Positions 11,701 to 24,253 of a stretch of 64,000 bases of DNA are shown piece after piece. The notes under the pieces are model-generated. The model was not told where the DNA came from. It was given only the letters and a program-made list of their open reading frames with translations, and searched no databases. The DNA comes from Karalla daura. Lineage: Eukaryota; Chordata; Actinopteri; Chaetodontiformes; Leiognathidae. A program made the position numbers and the translations under genes. Position 1 is the first letter of the stretch; each line of letters begins with the position of its first letter. The DNA lies in the NCBI GenBank assembly GCA_029224185.1, contig CM055211.1, forward strand, positions 8,154,917 to 8,218,916, in the 5' to 3' direction.

Positions 11701-14700
11701 ACGACGGTTGTTGTTGTGAAAGCTGTGGCGCGCTCGCGGCTCTGAAGCAGACAGGAGACGGGAGACGCTGCACCGCAGCAGGAGGAGCGGGGCGAGGAGC
11801 GGGGCGAGGAGCAGGGAGGAGGTCTGCACAGGTCTGCAGCAGCAGACGTTGACCATATGACGGTGTTCAGATGACCGGGCGTGTGTGATCTCCCTTAGCT
11901 AGATAAGCAAATCAACCTTTATAATTCATTGTGACAAGCTGACAGGGAAAATGAGTGTAAAATTTTATACTTACATGAATTTTTGTGTCAGATCGCCGTC
12001 TGTGCGCTTGTTTTTATGCCTGGCCATAGCCGAGGGCTTCTTTCTCCGCGGGCGCTTCACGGACTTTGTTTCCAGGCCTTCAGACACATCGCCCTTCGCC
12101 CTAGTGAATTTGCTGATTAATTTTGGATGCTCCCCTTAATTAACACCCCAAAGGAAAGTGTAGATTTCCGAGCCCGCCTCTGCTGCGGAACAAACAAAAA
12201 TGAGAGAGTCTGAGGAAGGATGACCTCGGGGAGACAGACGCGCTGATGTCCAGAATGACATTACAGGAGCGATGTGAAGGCCGCGCCGCGCCGCGCCTGG
12301 CCCTGGACCTGGGCGATGCCTCGGGAGCTCCCAGGCCTTTTAATCAGTGGCTGGAAACGAGCTCCCTATTAGTCTCATTTCATTTACTTTAGCGTCGGTG
12401 GAGAAGCAGGCCTCGCATGATGCCACCCGACGCTTGAAACATGCTGCGCCTGTGCCAGGGCTGGTGCCGCCTCCGGCCCGCCGTCAGTAATTGGTGCCAC
12501 TCTCTTACTTCCAGTGAAATTGGCAGATGACGGACAGGGGGGCCAAATAAAAATTTGATTTCTCTCTCTCTCTCTCTCTCTCTCCTTCGTCCCGGCATCA
12601 GAGTGGATTTCACTAATTGGGTTGAATGGCGCCCATCTCGTCGTGTGACAGCCACGCAGGATGCATGAGAAGCTGCGGGCAGCTTGGAGAGCTCGCACTA
12701 CGCCATGCCAGCGAGGGGGGGGGGACGTTGGGTGGGGGGGTTGGGGTGTCGGAGAGGGGGGGGCGAAGTTGGAAAAGACAAAAGAGCACAGCCCGAGATC
12801 GCACGCTCACTTTTCAGGGACCTTGAACAAACAAACTTGCACTTTGTCTCGCCGAGGGCAACGAGGATGCGCACATCAGAGCTGGAGCAGACGGCAGCTC
12901 GAGAAGACGGGGGGGGGCTCAGAGGCTTTTCACGGCACAGACACTCCATTACTCTTAGAGGAGAAACAGAAAATAAAAAAATGAAAGAATAAAGCCTTGG
13001 ACACAACACAAACAGCAGGAGGGAGGTGCCACGTGATCTCTGAGTGTGCAGAAAGCCACATTTTATGAGGACAATCTGCACTCGGCTCAGAGACATATGG
13101 ACGTTTCTCCCTCACTGCGATTCCCGGCGTTACTGGACGACTCATTTCTTTAAGCGCGTCTCTCCGACGTCTCATTAAAAGAACTCGCAGCGTCTAGATC
13201 ACACGGAGGGCGGCGGGGATTCACTCTGGAAACGACTGAAATGTGAATTAAATGCGCGCATAACTGCGGACTAATACAGTGTCCAATTAGAGCCATTAAA
13301 AGCACATCCGATCCGCCCGCCTCCAGCAAAACAGACATGGATGTTTGAGCAGGTCGGCTCAGCTCCGAGCCGCACAATTGTCCACTTTGTGTTGGCGGAG
13401 GATTCGGGGAGGGAAGGCGGAGGTGAAGGAGGGGGAAAAAAAAGCAGAATTCCCATTACAAAAGGACAAGAAGTGCAGGTGTAATTGGGATATTTGGGGG
13501 TGTCCGGTTTCAGGGTGAAATGAAGCCTGTAAGACTAGAGCGTCTGCCCTCTCGCTCGCTCCCTGCGTCTCACTTTAACTTCCCTCCCCTCGCTCCCTCC
13601 TCCTCGCCTCCGCTCCTGCTTATTTACCAACTTTCTGCCCGTTCTTTTACGTGCTGCGGCGTTATCATTCCCTCGCTCTCCTTCTCTCCCCACACAGGAC
13701 GTGACACCCCACCCCCCCCCCCCCCCCCCCCCCTCCCTCTCTCCAGTGATAGCAGCTTGATCGGGCAGGTATAGGTAACAAATGAGATCAATTAACGTGT
13801 CCGAGAGGGGCACCTACCCGAGAGTCCGGTTGCACTAAACGATCTCCTCATCTTTTGTTTCCCTGCGCGGGATTCCATTTGCAGCCTCATCACTTTCCCG
13901 GCCCCGAACAACGGAGACGATTGTTCCACTCAACCTTTAATGGAGAAGGCCCGAGAAAGGCCCGGCCTCTCCCCCTGCCAGCCCGTGTATCTCTGCTATC
14001 AGGACTGCCGGTCTGGACGAGGGGGCAACCTCTCCGAAATGTATCCCAACTCACCCCGGCCCTCGCCTCTCCCGCGGCCTCTTCCCCACCCCGAGCTCCA
14101 TTTGTAGCAAATTTGTTTCTGCGGCTGCGCTTTAATTGAGAGACTTTGCGCCACAACAAGGAGCTGATTGAGCCGAGGCGAGCGCGGCGTGCAGGTCACA
14201 GACTTGCAGGTGCATCAAACCAATGTGGGGGAAATAAATGTAGAGCGGGATGGAAATCAATCAATCCCCCCAATAGACGTCACGGTTAAGTTGGCCATCA
14301 GTTATCGTCCGTTTACACCTTTCTGTCTCGCCGGCTCTCACCATCACTCTCGCCGCTTCCCTCCATCCTTTCTCTGGAAAGCTCACGGCTGACAAATTGA
14401 CGGCCGCCTCTCGTAAAATTTCATCTCTCCTAATATTACAAACCGGCCTGATGGAGAGATGGGATAACTAAGCGAAGGTCTGCAGATAGAGGGGAGAGAG
14501 AGAGGATGAGAAAAGGAGAGAGAGAGAGGGATAGAAATCACCAGGAGGAGGAGGAGGAGACGCAGAAATAGGTGCAATTATCATGAGTTAGAGAGACGGG
14601 GGAGCTGCTGATGGCAGCCATCGAACCGCTGAGCGTTCCTTTAAATCTGCTTGATGAATGTGATGCACACTCCTCATCTGTCCCCACTTTACACACACAC

Positions 14701-15600
14701 ACACACACACACACACTCAGTCCATCCACAACAGTTAGCCGGGATTGTTTACTATAACCTTGTAATCAACCTGGCTTGGTTGACAGCTCACCATTACCCC
14801 TGATAACAGGTCTGCCGCAATTTGGCCCCTAAAAGAAAATATATATTTAAAAAAAAAAAGAGAGAGAGAGAGAACACACACACACACATAGAGAGATAGA
14901 TAGAAAGAGAGAGGGAGAGGGGAAACTGCTCAGGGCCCCTTTCTGATGCCTTATTGATAGAGCGCTGGCCCTGTTATCTTTGCGCGTAATTTGTTTTCAA
15001 GAACTGTGATTTACATTTCAGTGGGATTACACCTTTTAATGCTGCACGCCGGCGAGAAGTGGGCAGCCGCTGAATACTCCCCATCTCTGCCACCGGAGCA
15101 GGAGGAGGAGGAGGGGGGTGAGGAGGAGGAGGAGGTGTGTGGAGAGGAAGGGAGATGTGTATGTGTGGTGGTGGTGGTGGTGGTGGGATTTGGGGAGGGG
15201 GGGGGTTCAAACGATGCATTTCCAAGTCCTCAAGTGGAGAGGATTACAATTACAATTAAAAATCAAAAGGCCCGTGTGTCCATCAAACGACTGCCCATAA
15301 CCCTTTGTGTACCTACTGCCAAATAATTGTGGCTAGTGGAGGGCTGGCAGATGCAAAACACTTTCCCGCTTAATTGTGGCGTATTACCCGAGCTCGTTCA
15401 TCGGGATATTATGCAATAAGTGTTATTTCAGGCAAGAATGCAGCTTCTAAATGGCATGCTAATGCGGCTCCCTTGGCAGCACGTTAAAGAAAATCCATGC
15501 ATCGCCATTACAACAACAGCGGCGCCGGTGGCAAAGTTCAATCATCTTGTTTGGGGATGTCGCCTTGATGGAGTACAACACGTCCAGCTCTGGTCCAGCT
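8701..15600. other. Gene desert, part 2: non-coding
   Basis: No gene is recognised. The longest open frame, on the minus strand at 8716-9690, is built from a CCT repeat, a GGA repeat and a CT repeat and shows no domain. CNE-like complex sequence occurs at about 9780-9900, 10060-10200, 11880-12150, 13210-13320 and 14090-14330. Microsatellites include CTC (9070-9106), CT (9469-9494), GT (9952-9973), CT (12557-12583), poly-C (13710-13733), CA (14693-14717) and GGT (15165-15185). Confidence 0.6.
9070..9106. repeat. (CCT)n trinucleotide repeat
   Basis: About 12 CCT units. It encodes Leu, Pro or Ser runs depending on the frame and Arg/Gly/Glu runs on the other strand, which produces spurious open frames. 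Confidence 0.95.
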
Positions 15601-17747
15601 GCCCCCCCCCCCCCCCCCCCATCCACCCCCCACCACACAAATGCTGCAACAGGAAACAGCTGAGGAGGCATCGATACATTGGGACCCCAGAACGATCAAC
15701 GACTGGTCAGAGTGGAAGAATAGACAGTCCAGTGGCGCTAACATTTCCAAAACGCAGCTCTTTCGTTTTCCATTTGCAGTAGTTGGATTTTTTCTCTTTT
15801 TTTGCAGCTTTTTTGTGATAATATTTCTCAGCGGCGGCGCCAGCACACCGCCCCCTTACACGCATCCTAATCATGTGCATTATTTCAGTAATTCAGATCA
15901 CAATATTTTACATAATTCTTTGTTTATTCATTTTCTCAGACAGTCAGCGAAATTATGTAAAACAAGCTCTCAATGGCACTCGGTGTGTGTAATAGAATGC
16001 AGATTTCATGTTATTCTAACACGTTTGCTTTACTTGGAGGCAAAGTGTCCCATTTAAATGAGAATTACACTTAAATGTCACATGGGTTTATCTAAATTTC
16101 TAAACAGTGCATTTATTATATTAAATCGGGTGAATCCTAAACATGGATTTGGGGAGGCAGAATGAGAGACGTGCTCCGAGGGTTATGACTTACTAATGCC
16201 TATTTAAATTGTAAACGCTTCCTTCCTCCCTGTTTTATTTACCCACCGTTCTCTTCCCCCAAGATGACATGGCACCTGAAGAATTGCCCTTTGAATTTTC
16301 CCAGCGAGGCTGCCATTGAGAGCGGGAGAAACATCATTTGCTTTTGTTGAATTAATTCACTCATTAGCTGGCAGTTTGAAACCTGCAGCCCCTTGAAAAG
16401 GGGCTGAGATAATACCATTTCTGCCATTCACAGTAGCCCCCCTGTCTCCTGATAGCCCGCAATCTACTGCCTAATAATTTTCTGGCCAAATTATAACACG
16501 GGAATCCTCAGCCTCGGCCAAGGTAAAAAAAAAAAAAAAAGAAAAAGAAAAAAGTCTGAAAGCGACAGTGAATGGAGAGGGAAAGAGCCCCTCAGATGTC
16601 TTTTTTTCCCAGAATGGCAGCAAAACAAGGAGATTATAGGGGAGAGGGAAACTGGTTTACCTCATCAGTGGCCTTTGTGCGCCTTGAGTCAGCTTTCTGA
16701 GGGGGAGATATTTGAACTCAATCATCACAGGCAGACGGAGCAGTGCCACCTCAGTCTGCAGCGGTGAGAGCGTTATTAAAATGCTCCGCAGCCTCTGAAC
16801 GCAGCACGCGAGCAGACAGGATCGAGTCATCTGTCATTTATCTTAATAAAATAGAGAGGAACGGCAGATTTAGGGAGATAAACGCAGCCCCTACTGTAAT
16901 TGGTGTAAATCAAACACCACCGTTTTGACACAACCCCCCCCCTCTCCTCAGTTCTGTTTGCATTTACATTTGCATTCAGGCACGCTGGGCCGGCCGGCTA
17001 TTTCATAAACACGCCGGGGATTGTTTCCATATGGGACGGCGATATAATAGCAATAGGGTACATTAGATCCCTTCCATGCAGATGTTCACCTCAATCTCTG
17101 CAGCAGTTTGGTCCATCTGTGTTAGCAGAGAGCTGCTTAGCACGCGGCCGTGTGGAGGGAGGCAGATCAAGCATATGGACATTTCACAAAAGGTTACCCT
17201 GCATAAATTAGGGTGAATGGCAATCTGTTGAGGAGAGGTGGCTGGCTGTGAGCGCGAGGTGGTTCCACGTAAAAAAAAAGAATAAAAAATAAATAAATAA
17301 TATAGCAATTTATCAGAGTGACCAACACAACATGACAGCTGCACAATGGTGCATCAGCCTTCTGAAAGACTTTTTATATGTCTTACTGTATTTGAAAACA
17401 TTTCACAAAAGCGTTAATATTTTTGGAGTTAAATGTTAATAATTCTGACTGTATTTTGGATTTAATCTCCTTCTCTCAATCCGAGAAATAAAAACATTTC
17501 AGTGAAGTGGGAAGAAAATATTTGCACTTCATTAGTTTACTTTTTTCCCTCCTTTCCAACATTTTCCAGCGCTCAGGTATTTATCAGATCAGCTCTTTCC
17601 AAATGTTTTCAATCCAAAGTGTTGAATCTCAGTATTTAATGATTATTATTTTGCACCCATCACTTGCAGATATTCCATCAGGGATTTGTTGGGGTTTTTA
17701 TTCCCCGCACAAGAGGCCGAGACGTGCAGCTTTTATCACGTCTTGGA

Positions 17748-17765
17748 GCGCCATCTAGTGGCCGC
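17748..17765 (-). promoter_or_regulatory. CTCF-like motif
   Basis: Read on the minus strand, the site is CCACTAGATGGCGC preceded by GCGG. It fits the vertebrate CTCF core (CCA, then S/Y, AG, R/K, GGC). It lies in the desert about 14 kb from the tmem182 3' end. Sequence match only; occupancy is not known. Confidence 0.45.
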
Positions 17766-20700
17766 CTCTGTCACTACACCTCAGCAGCCTCTCTGCGGCA
17801 CAGAGGCAGAAAAATGTGTACTTTGTGATGACTTGTCTCAATAAAAACAAGGTTTTCTACATATTTCTGCTTCATACTGTGTCTTTCATAGTCAAACTGC
17901 ACAAAATTATGAATTGCAACTACTCTCCTGAGTTTCTGCATGATATGATAACACAGAAAATGCACTTCCATCAAGAATAAATATCAAAAACAATAAAACA
18001 AACTACTGGATCACTTCCTGATCTGCGTGACGCATCCAGTCTAATCGGTGTGTGTTTGCTCTCACGCCACGTCATTGACTAACAATAACAGCCGAGTAAA
18101 GACAACAAAAACAACAAAAACATCCGCTTCCTGGTGTCTCATTGAAGCTTTGTCTCTCAGATCCGGGCCGGAGCGGCTCAAAGGCGGAGGCGCCGCCGCC
18201 TCGTGACGCCCGGCGCCTTTGATGCGGGCGCGCGGCCTCGCCGCTTTGATACGAGAGGTCACGGCGTCCGGTGGAGGAGGCTTCACCTCGCACCGGGCCC
18301 CGGCCTCTGAGGAAGAGCAGCGGCTGGAGGAAGAGCAAGACGCGGACACGAGAGCGCTGAAGTGGCTGGGATTCATATTCATGGCAGAGATCAGACGGCG
18401 GCGGGGCTGCGGGGATAATGAAGTGCTTTCAGGTGCGTTTGACCTGGTCGCCCGGCGGCCATGTTGGAGGAAGGTGCGGCTCATGTCACTTTAGCTTTGC
18501 ATCCTGTGCCGGGAACAGTTGGTGGTAAGAGATGACAGGGGACACTAATATTGATCTGATCTCCGCTTTTTGAGCCTTAAAAATGGAGATTTTAACAATC
18601 TACAAACGCGTGGCTTGAAATCTCCAAAAACAGCTGCACGGTGTGAGCGCTCCTCATTACTGGTCCAGCCTGAGCTCGGCTCCATTGTGCGGCTGTGACC
18701 CCTCCTCAAACACTCACAGGTGATGTGTATCGGCCTGCGCTGAGTAATGCCGGAGCGAGCTATTGAAGCGGGAGATAAAGACGCAGAGAGATGGATGTTC
18801 CTGCTGCTCCGGTCTCTCCTCCCTCATAAATACACCTCTGGCAGAACTTTGTGCTCAGAACCAGGTGACACCCAGTCGAACGCCACCTTTAGTGTTGTAG
18901 CCGAGCGCTAACGGCTCTTAACTCACCCGTCCAGCGTCTTTTCACCTCCAGGCTCCTTTGTCCTTTAACATAAAAGGAGGATGGCTGCAGATGGAGACAC
19001 GCTGAATAACACGCCGATCAATAAAGACCATCTAGCACCCAGATAATGTCGGGAAATTTAGAGTGCAGGTCGTTCAAGTGTCATCGACGGAGAGACTGAG
19101 AGGGTTCAGGCCGCAGGTCGACCTCGGCCTCGGCCGATTCCACCACGTCACAGACGAACAAAGCGGAGCTTTGATGTCTGCAGAGGGTTGATGGTCTGCA
19201 TGTGGAACTACTCGTCTCAAGTTTCCCAGGTACTAAACATGAATACTCCCTGGTTAGTTAGGATCACGTAGATAACGAAGAATCATTCCAGGATATATTT
19301 ACAGCTTCATACTTACTTTCATGTTGTGTTTGTGTTGAAAATGTATCATTGTGCTTCTGAAACCTCATCACACTGCAATATTAGTTCCCAAACAGCAATC
19401 AAAACATGATGACTCTCTGGTTACTATGGTTCACCTTGATACTAGCGCCACAGGTTTCTAATAGTGTTTGTGTTCACTGTGCTTCTGAGACCTCATCCAA
19501 GCATCACAGTACCAAAACTTTCCCATCAACCTGGATCATCTCATTCTCAAAGTGCATCCTGGATGTTTTTCTCGACACCGACCCGGTCCTCATCTGATCT
19601 GAGCGTCCCCGGCCTCGCCGAGCCGAGCCGAGCGTGGAGGATATCAGCCTCATCGCTGCTCCTTTCACTCGGCCCGTGATGAGCTGTGCTGCCGAGTGTG
19701 TTGTTGCCTAATTCCCTCTAACTACAGCCCTGTGTAATCACATACCTCAATTAACCAGCTCGGCTCCCCGTTTCCTGCGTCGCACACGCGCCGCCCCGGC
19801 TCCTCGCCACGCCGCGTAATTAGCTTTCATCTGAAAATGAAAAGAAAGGAGCACCTCAGCAATTGTGCAGCCACTCTCTCTCTCTGCCCGTCTCTCCCCG
19901 TCTCTCCAGCACTCCACTCCTCACATCATAATGGCCTGCAATTTCAATCAGATGGATTTTTATCGCTGACACTAAGAAGAATTGGCCCTCATCCTAGTCC
20001 CTCCTTCCACCTCCCCCAAACAAGCAGCCCGCCTCGTTTGATAGCTTGTGCCTGTGAGACAGCTATCAAGAAGAGTCCTTGTTGTGACTGCGAGGTCTTA
20101 GTTTGATATTTACAGAGGATTTAACTCCCTTTTGTGGCTGCGTGCCGCATAATGAAAGGACCAGGGTCGACGTGTTCCAACAAGGTGTAGCACCAATTCA
20201 TTTACACCCACCTGCACGGAGGGAGAAGGGACAAAATAAATCCATTCATTCTAATCAGTTTGTTGGTCGCGTTGGGGCTGGGACTGCTGTGCCCTTTACA
20301 CGCTAAACACCAGGCCTTACCTTTTTCCTGCAGGAGCAAATTGGGATCATCTGTTACAGTAAAACGTCTTTGATTTCCTGCTACAAAAGAAGTCTAAGAC
20401 GTTAGACAAGGAGGTTCACGCCACCTGAACGTGAGATCAGACGGAAGCGTAATCACATTACAAAGGGACATCAAATCATTAAAGATCTGCTCTCTGAGGG
20501 AAAGTAAGTCTGGCGCGTCACTTTTGCTTTGAGACGGAGACGGAGGTGAGCGCGAATATTTAAAGATGTGACGACAAGTTTAGGATGAAAGCGAAGATTA
20601 ATCTCTGTCTTTTTCCCCCGGAGCCGGTGCGATCGGCGCTCACCTCCGGGCCCTTGCCTCCGTCGCTGCTGTGAAGTAAAGTTTGCCACTCGGCGAGAGC

Positions 20701-21028
20701 GAGGCAGTTAGCGCGAGGCCTCCCCGCCGCCGCAGAGCGAGATGAGATCATTAGGAGCCTATCAGCAGCGTGAACGCCGCTCGCAGGTACGCCCGTAATG
20801 TGACACCCACACCACACCTCGGCGCCGCCACCAACAGTTCCAGCTGGGTGAATCATTGTTCAGTCATACAAGTGAGCAGCCTGTTAATGACACAGCCCTG
20901 ACATTTAACATATAATAAGGTGTTTCATCCCCGGCTCCTTGGCAGGGGCCGTTTACAGCCGGAACCAACCGAGGACCTTTAGTTTTAAAACATGGCGACG
21001 ACTGTTTGAGTCCCCGCTCCACCCCCCC

Positions 21029-21080
21029 CATCCTCCTCCTCCTCCTCCTCCTCCTCCTCCTCCTCCTCCTCCTCCTCCTC
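21029..21080. repeat. (CCT)n trinucleotide repeat
   Basis: About 17 uninterrupted CCT units, followed 430 bp later by a (GGA)n tract (21507-21550). Confidence 0.95.
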
Positions 21081-22440
21081 TGCCTCTCAGCCTGTTCGTT
21101 CTCTTATCTCTCCTTGTCCTGAACGAATCGATGAGCCGCTCGTTAGCTCGGGGATGTTCATCGGCGAGCGCTGGAACATAGAGAGATGGACGGAGGTGTG
21201 AACTGTGCACCCGGAGCCCTGGATGGTGAGGGATCTAGACCAGCTGGATCAGGGATCACTGAATATCACGTTTTCAGTTCATTTTCAGAACACACATCTC
21301 GCCTAGGAAGATCCTAGCTGTAAAGATGTCTCAGTCTCAACTTGGGACTTGAATAAAGAAAGAAAGAAAGAAGGAGAAGGTGTCTGTGCTGCGTGATGAA
21401 GCACTTTTGTCACATTTCATTAAAACAACGTTTTTTCACTCATTCGCCATCTCACATGAGCGGCGCTGGCTCGCAGGCTTTCCATACAATCTAAATATCA
21501 CTTCATCAAGGAGGAGGAGGAGGAGGAGGAGGAGGAGGAGGAGGAGGAGGGGGTACAAACGTGAGGCGCAGGCAGAGCGCAAATATGGATCCGAAGTTGA
21601 GGGGGGAGAGGAGAGCGCTTTTATAATTCATTTGTTATTTCAACACAATTTCCACTGAATAATGTTTCCATTTGGGGAGATAATAACGTCTCCAAACTTT
21701 CTGCACTTCTGCAGAACTGATCTGTGGCGATCAGGAGCAGACATGGACAAATAGGCACGAGGTGGTGTCATTACTTCCTTAAGAGAACGGAGAACTACGC
21801 GGGTAAACATATTTCTGCAATTGATACGCTCTTTCGCCTTCAATAGATTGTGTTTGCCAAGCAAAGCGTTCATTTTTCATTAGTACTTCCCTCCTGTCAC
21901 ATCATTGACACAGCGACTGGCTTCATCACTGCACAGAGAGGGAGAAACACACTTTCAGAGGGTGAGATCTATTTCTGAGGTGTGTGTGTGGGAGGGCTGA
22001 TCTCGTGTCCTTTGATATCTTTCAATCAGCTCCGAGTGAGTGGGACGCGCCAGCAAAGGAGGGATTTTCCTTTCTCCGCTCTTATCTTTTTAAGTCTGTC
22101 CAAATCTGACATTTCTCTGTGTTTGGAGCTGCGAGAACAGCTGCGCGCCTTGTTCACCCTCACTCCACCGAGTCGCTCTCTGACACGCGGCGACTCACCT
22201 CCCAATCACAACAACGCAAACGCGATTACACCGGGACGTGGGAGTGATTTAAGATTAGCTCTCCCACCCCCAAACTGAGGCGGATGCTGACCTCGATGTA
22301 AACGCACAAAAGAGGAGCACGCAGATGGAGCAGAGATCACCTCCGCATCTACAGATTCTAATGGTCGGCCAAACGTGTTGACGCGCTGCCTGGACTGCCC
22401 CCGTGCTGGTTCCTCCATTCACTGAGGTCTGATGCTGGGG

Positions 22441-22479
<39 letters not shown>

Positions 22480-22480
22480 T
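22441..22480. repeat. Poly(G) tract of about 39 bases
   Basis: An almost pure G run with a single C near its start. It is long enough to form intramolecular G-quadruplexes, and its true length is uncertain because such tracts are hard to sequence. Confidence 0.9.
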
Positions 22481-24204
22481 GAAGGCCTGGTGCTAATGCA
22501 TCACTTCACACCTTAGTCTCATTTAAGTGGAAAACACAGACATTTTATAGAGACTAAAAGTGACCATTTACACCAGGATGTGAATGTTTATTTGTGCTGT
22601 AAAGTTGGCTTGTTGACACTGTGGAAAATACATCGATACGTACAGCTGAAGCCGTGTTTTCTGCAGTTAACTAACTCGTGTTTCTCTTTTCTTTTACGTA
22701 TTCACATACTCATCATAAATTAACACAAATCGCAAAGACAAACAAACCTGGCAAGTTTATTCACCAACAACAAAACACCTTCATGATTGCATGTTGTCCC
22801 ACAGTGGCAGAGTATTTGTTACATATCGCGATTTTATAAATCTGCTAAAACAGTATCTCTGAATGTAATATTATGACTATCCTTTCACTGTATTTTTGTT
22901 TATTTCGAGGTGTTTTAGCTGAGTTGTGCAGTAGTGGAGTTTTAGTACTTCTGTGCTCCTCAGAAAATCACATTTTCATAGAGTCGTTTTCAACTCTCGT
23001 CTCGTTCTGTTCTAATTGCAGGAACCCCCCCCCCACCTCCCCGAGGCCTCACTCACCTGAAGGGGGGCAGCAGACCCTCTGGTGGTGGCGGCGCGGAGCA
23101 GAGGAGGGATTTATCCTCGTCACAAACAAACCTGGAACCTGAAATCACAGGAACACAGGAGGGATCACTGCTGCGCCGCTCCGCACCGCTCTCCATCAGA
23201 GAGGGATTATCCCTCTCACTTAACGCGCACGCCGCTAATTTCTCCTGCCAGGTTCAACTCCCAGAATGCACCAGGGGAGAGAGATTGGCTTCTTCTTTTT
23301 CCTCCCTCCCCTCCCCTCCTCTCCCCTGCATACCTGGCTCCCTGACTCGTTTTATCTGTCTGCTGGTGGGAACACAAACCCCAGTGTTTCTTCCTCCTCA
23401 TCCTCCTCTTTGATGATGTTTTACCAGTGCACTTGGCAGAATACACAAGCGTCTTCCTGGGACTCCGGGCTGCACGCACACGCCTAAAAAACAAGATTAA
23501 GGTGCACGCCGCTCGTGGAACAGGTGTCAGCGCCTTAACAGGTTGGGAATTTGTCCTTTTTTTTCCAATTGATGAAATCCTCTCTCAGGTTCTGCAGTTT
23601 AACACCAATTAGATCAGGTTCTGGAAAAAACGTCAGATATCACTTTTTTAAGATGTCTGAGAGACTGTCACACACTTCACCTGGAAACCTCGCTCCCTCA
23701 CACGCGACATGACACCTCTTTATTCATTCCTGCTTTTAACATAAAGAGCAAACTATCAAACTATCTTTGCTGCTGTTGTGCTTTTACTGCGGCCTACATT
23801 TCAAAAGGAGCCAAGATGAGCCTTAATGCCCAAACCTGGGATCTGACATTATAGGAGTCCTGCTTCAGTGGAATATGGGGGACAGGGTTAGGGTTAGGTT
23901 AGAGCGTGTGCGTGTGTGTGTGTGTGTGCGCAGGAGGTGACACGCTCACTGGGAGAAAGTAGAGCGACCCTGATCGCCTCTGACCAATCGAAATATTCCA
24001 GCGCGTGTCCCATCAGCCCCACGGCACTGTGGGAAATTACATTACTGTTCAGGAAGCCAGCCAGGCACCATCCATCTAACCTCAGCCATATGTAGATCTG
24101 TGTGTGTGTGTGTGTGTGTGTCCCACTGTATAGACCCTGACAGTTAATGTAGGTTCACACCGGCAGCTTTTTATCTTTTCTTCAGCCGTCAGGTGTATTT
24201 GCAT

Positions 24205-24253
<49 letters not shown>

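Larger units (their letters stand above)
15601..23100. other. Gene desert, part 3: non-coding
   Basis: No exon is recognised. Complex CNE-like sequence is seen at 15400-15560, 15860-16130, 16180-16500 and 16960-17240, with an octamer ATTTGCAT at 16968-16975. Simple repeats are poly-C (15602-15621), CCT (21029-21080), GGA (21507-21550) and a 40-bp G run (22441-22480). A CTCF-like motif lies at 17748-17765. The GC-rich stretch 18160-18480 could be a small CpG-rich element but has no convincing exon. Confidence 0.55.

Noticed and set aside
23887..23902. Telomere-like GGTTAGGGTTAGG
   Set aside because: Only about two units; too short to be an interstitial telomere and probably chance.
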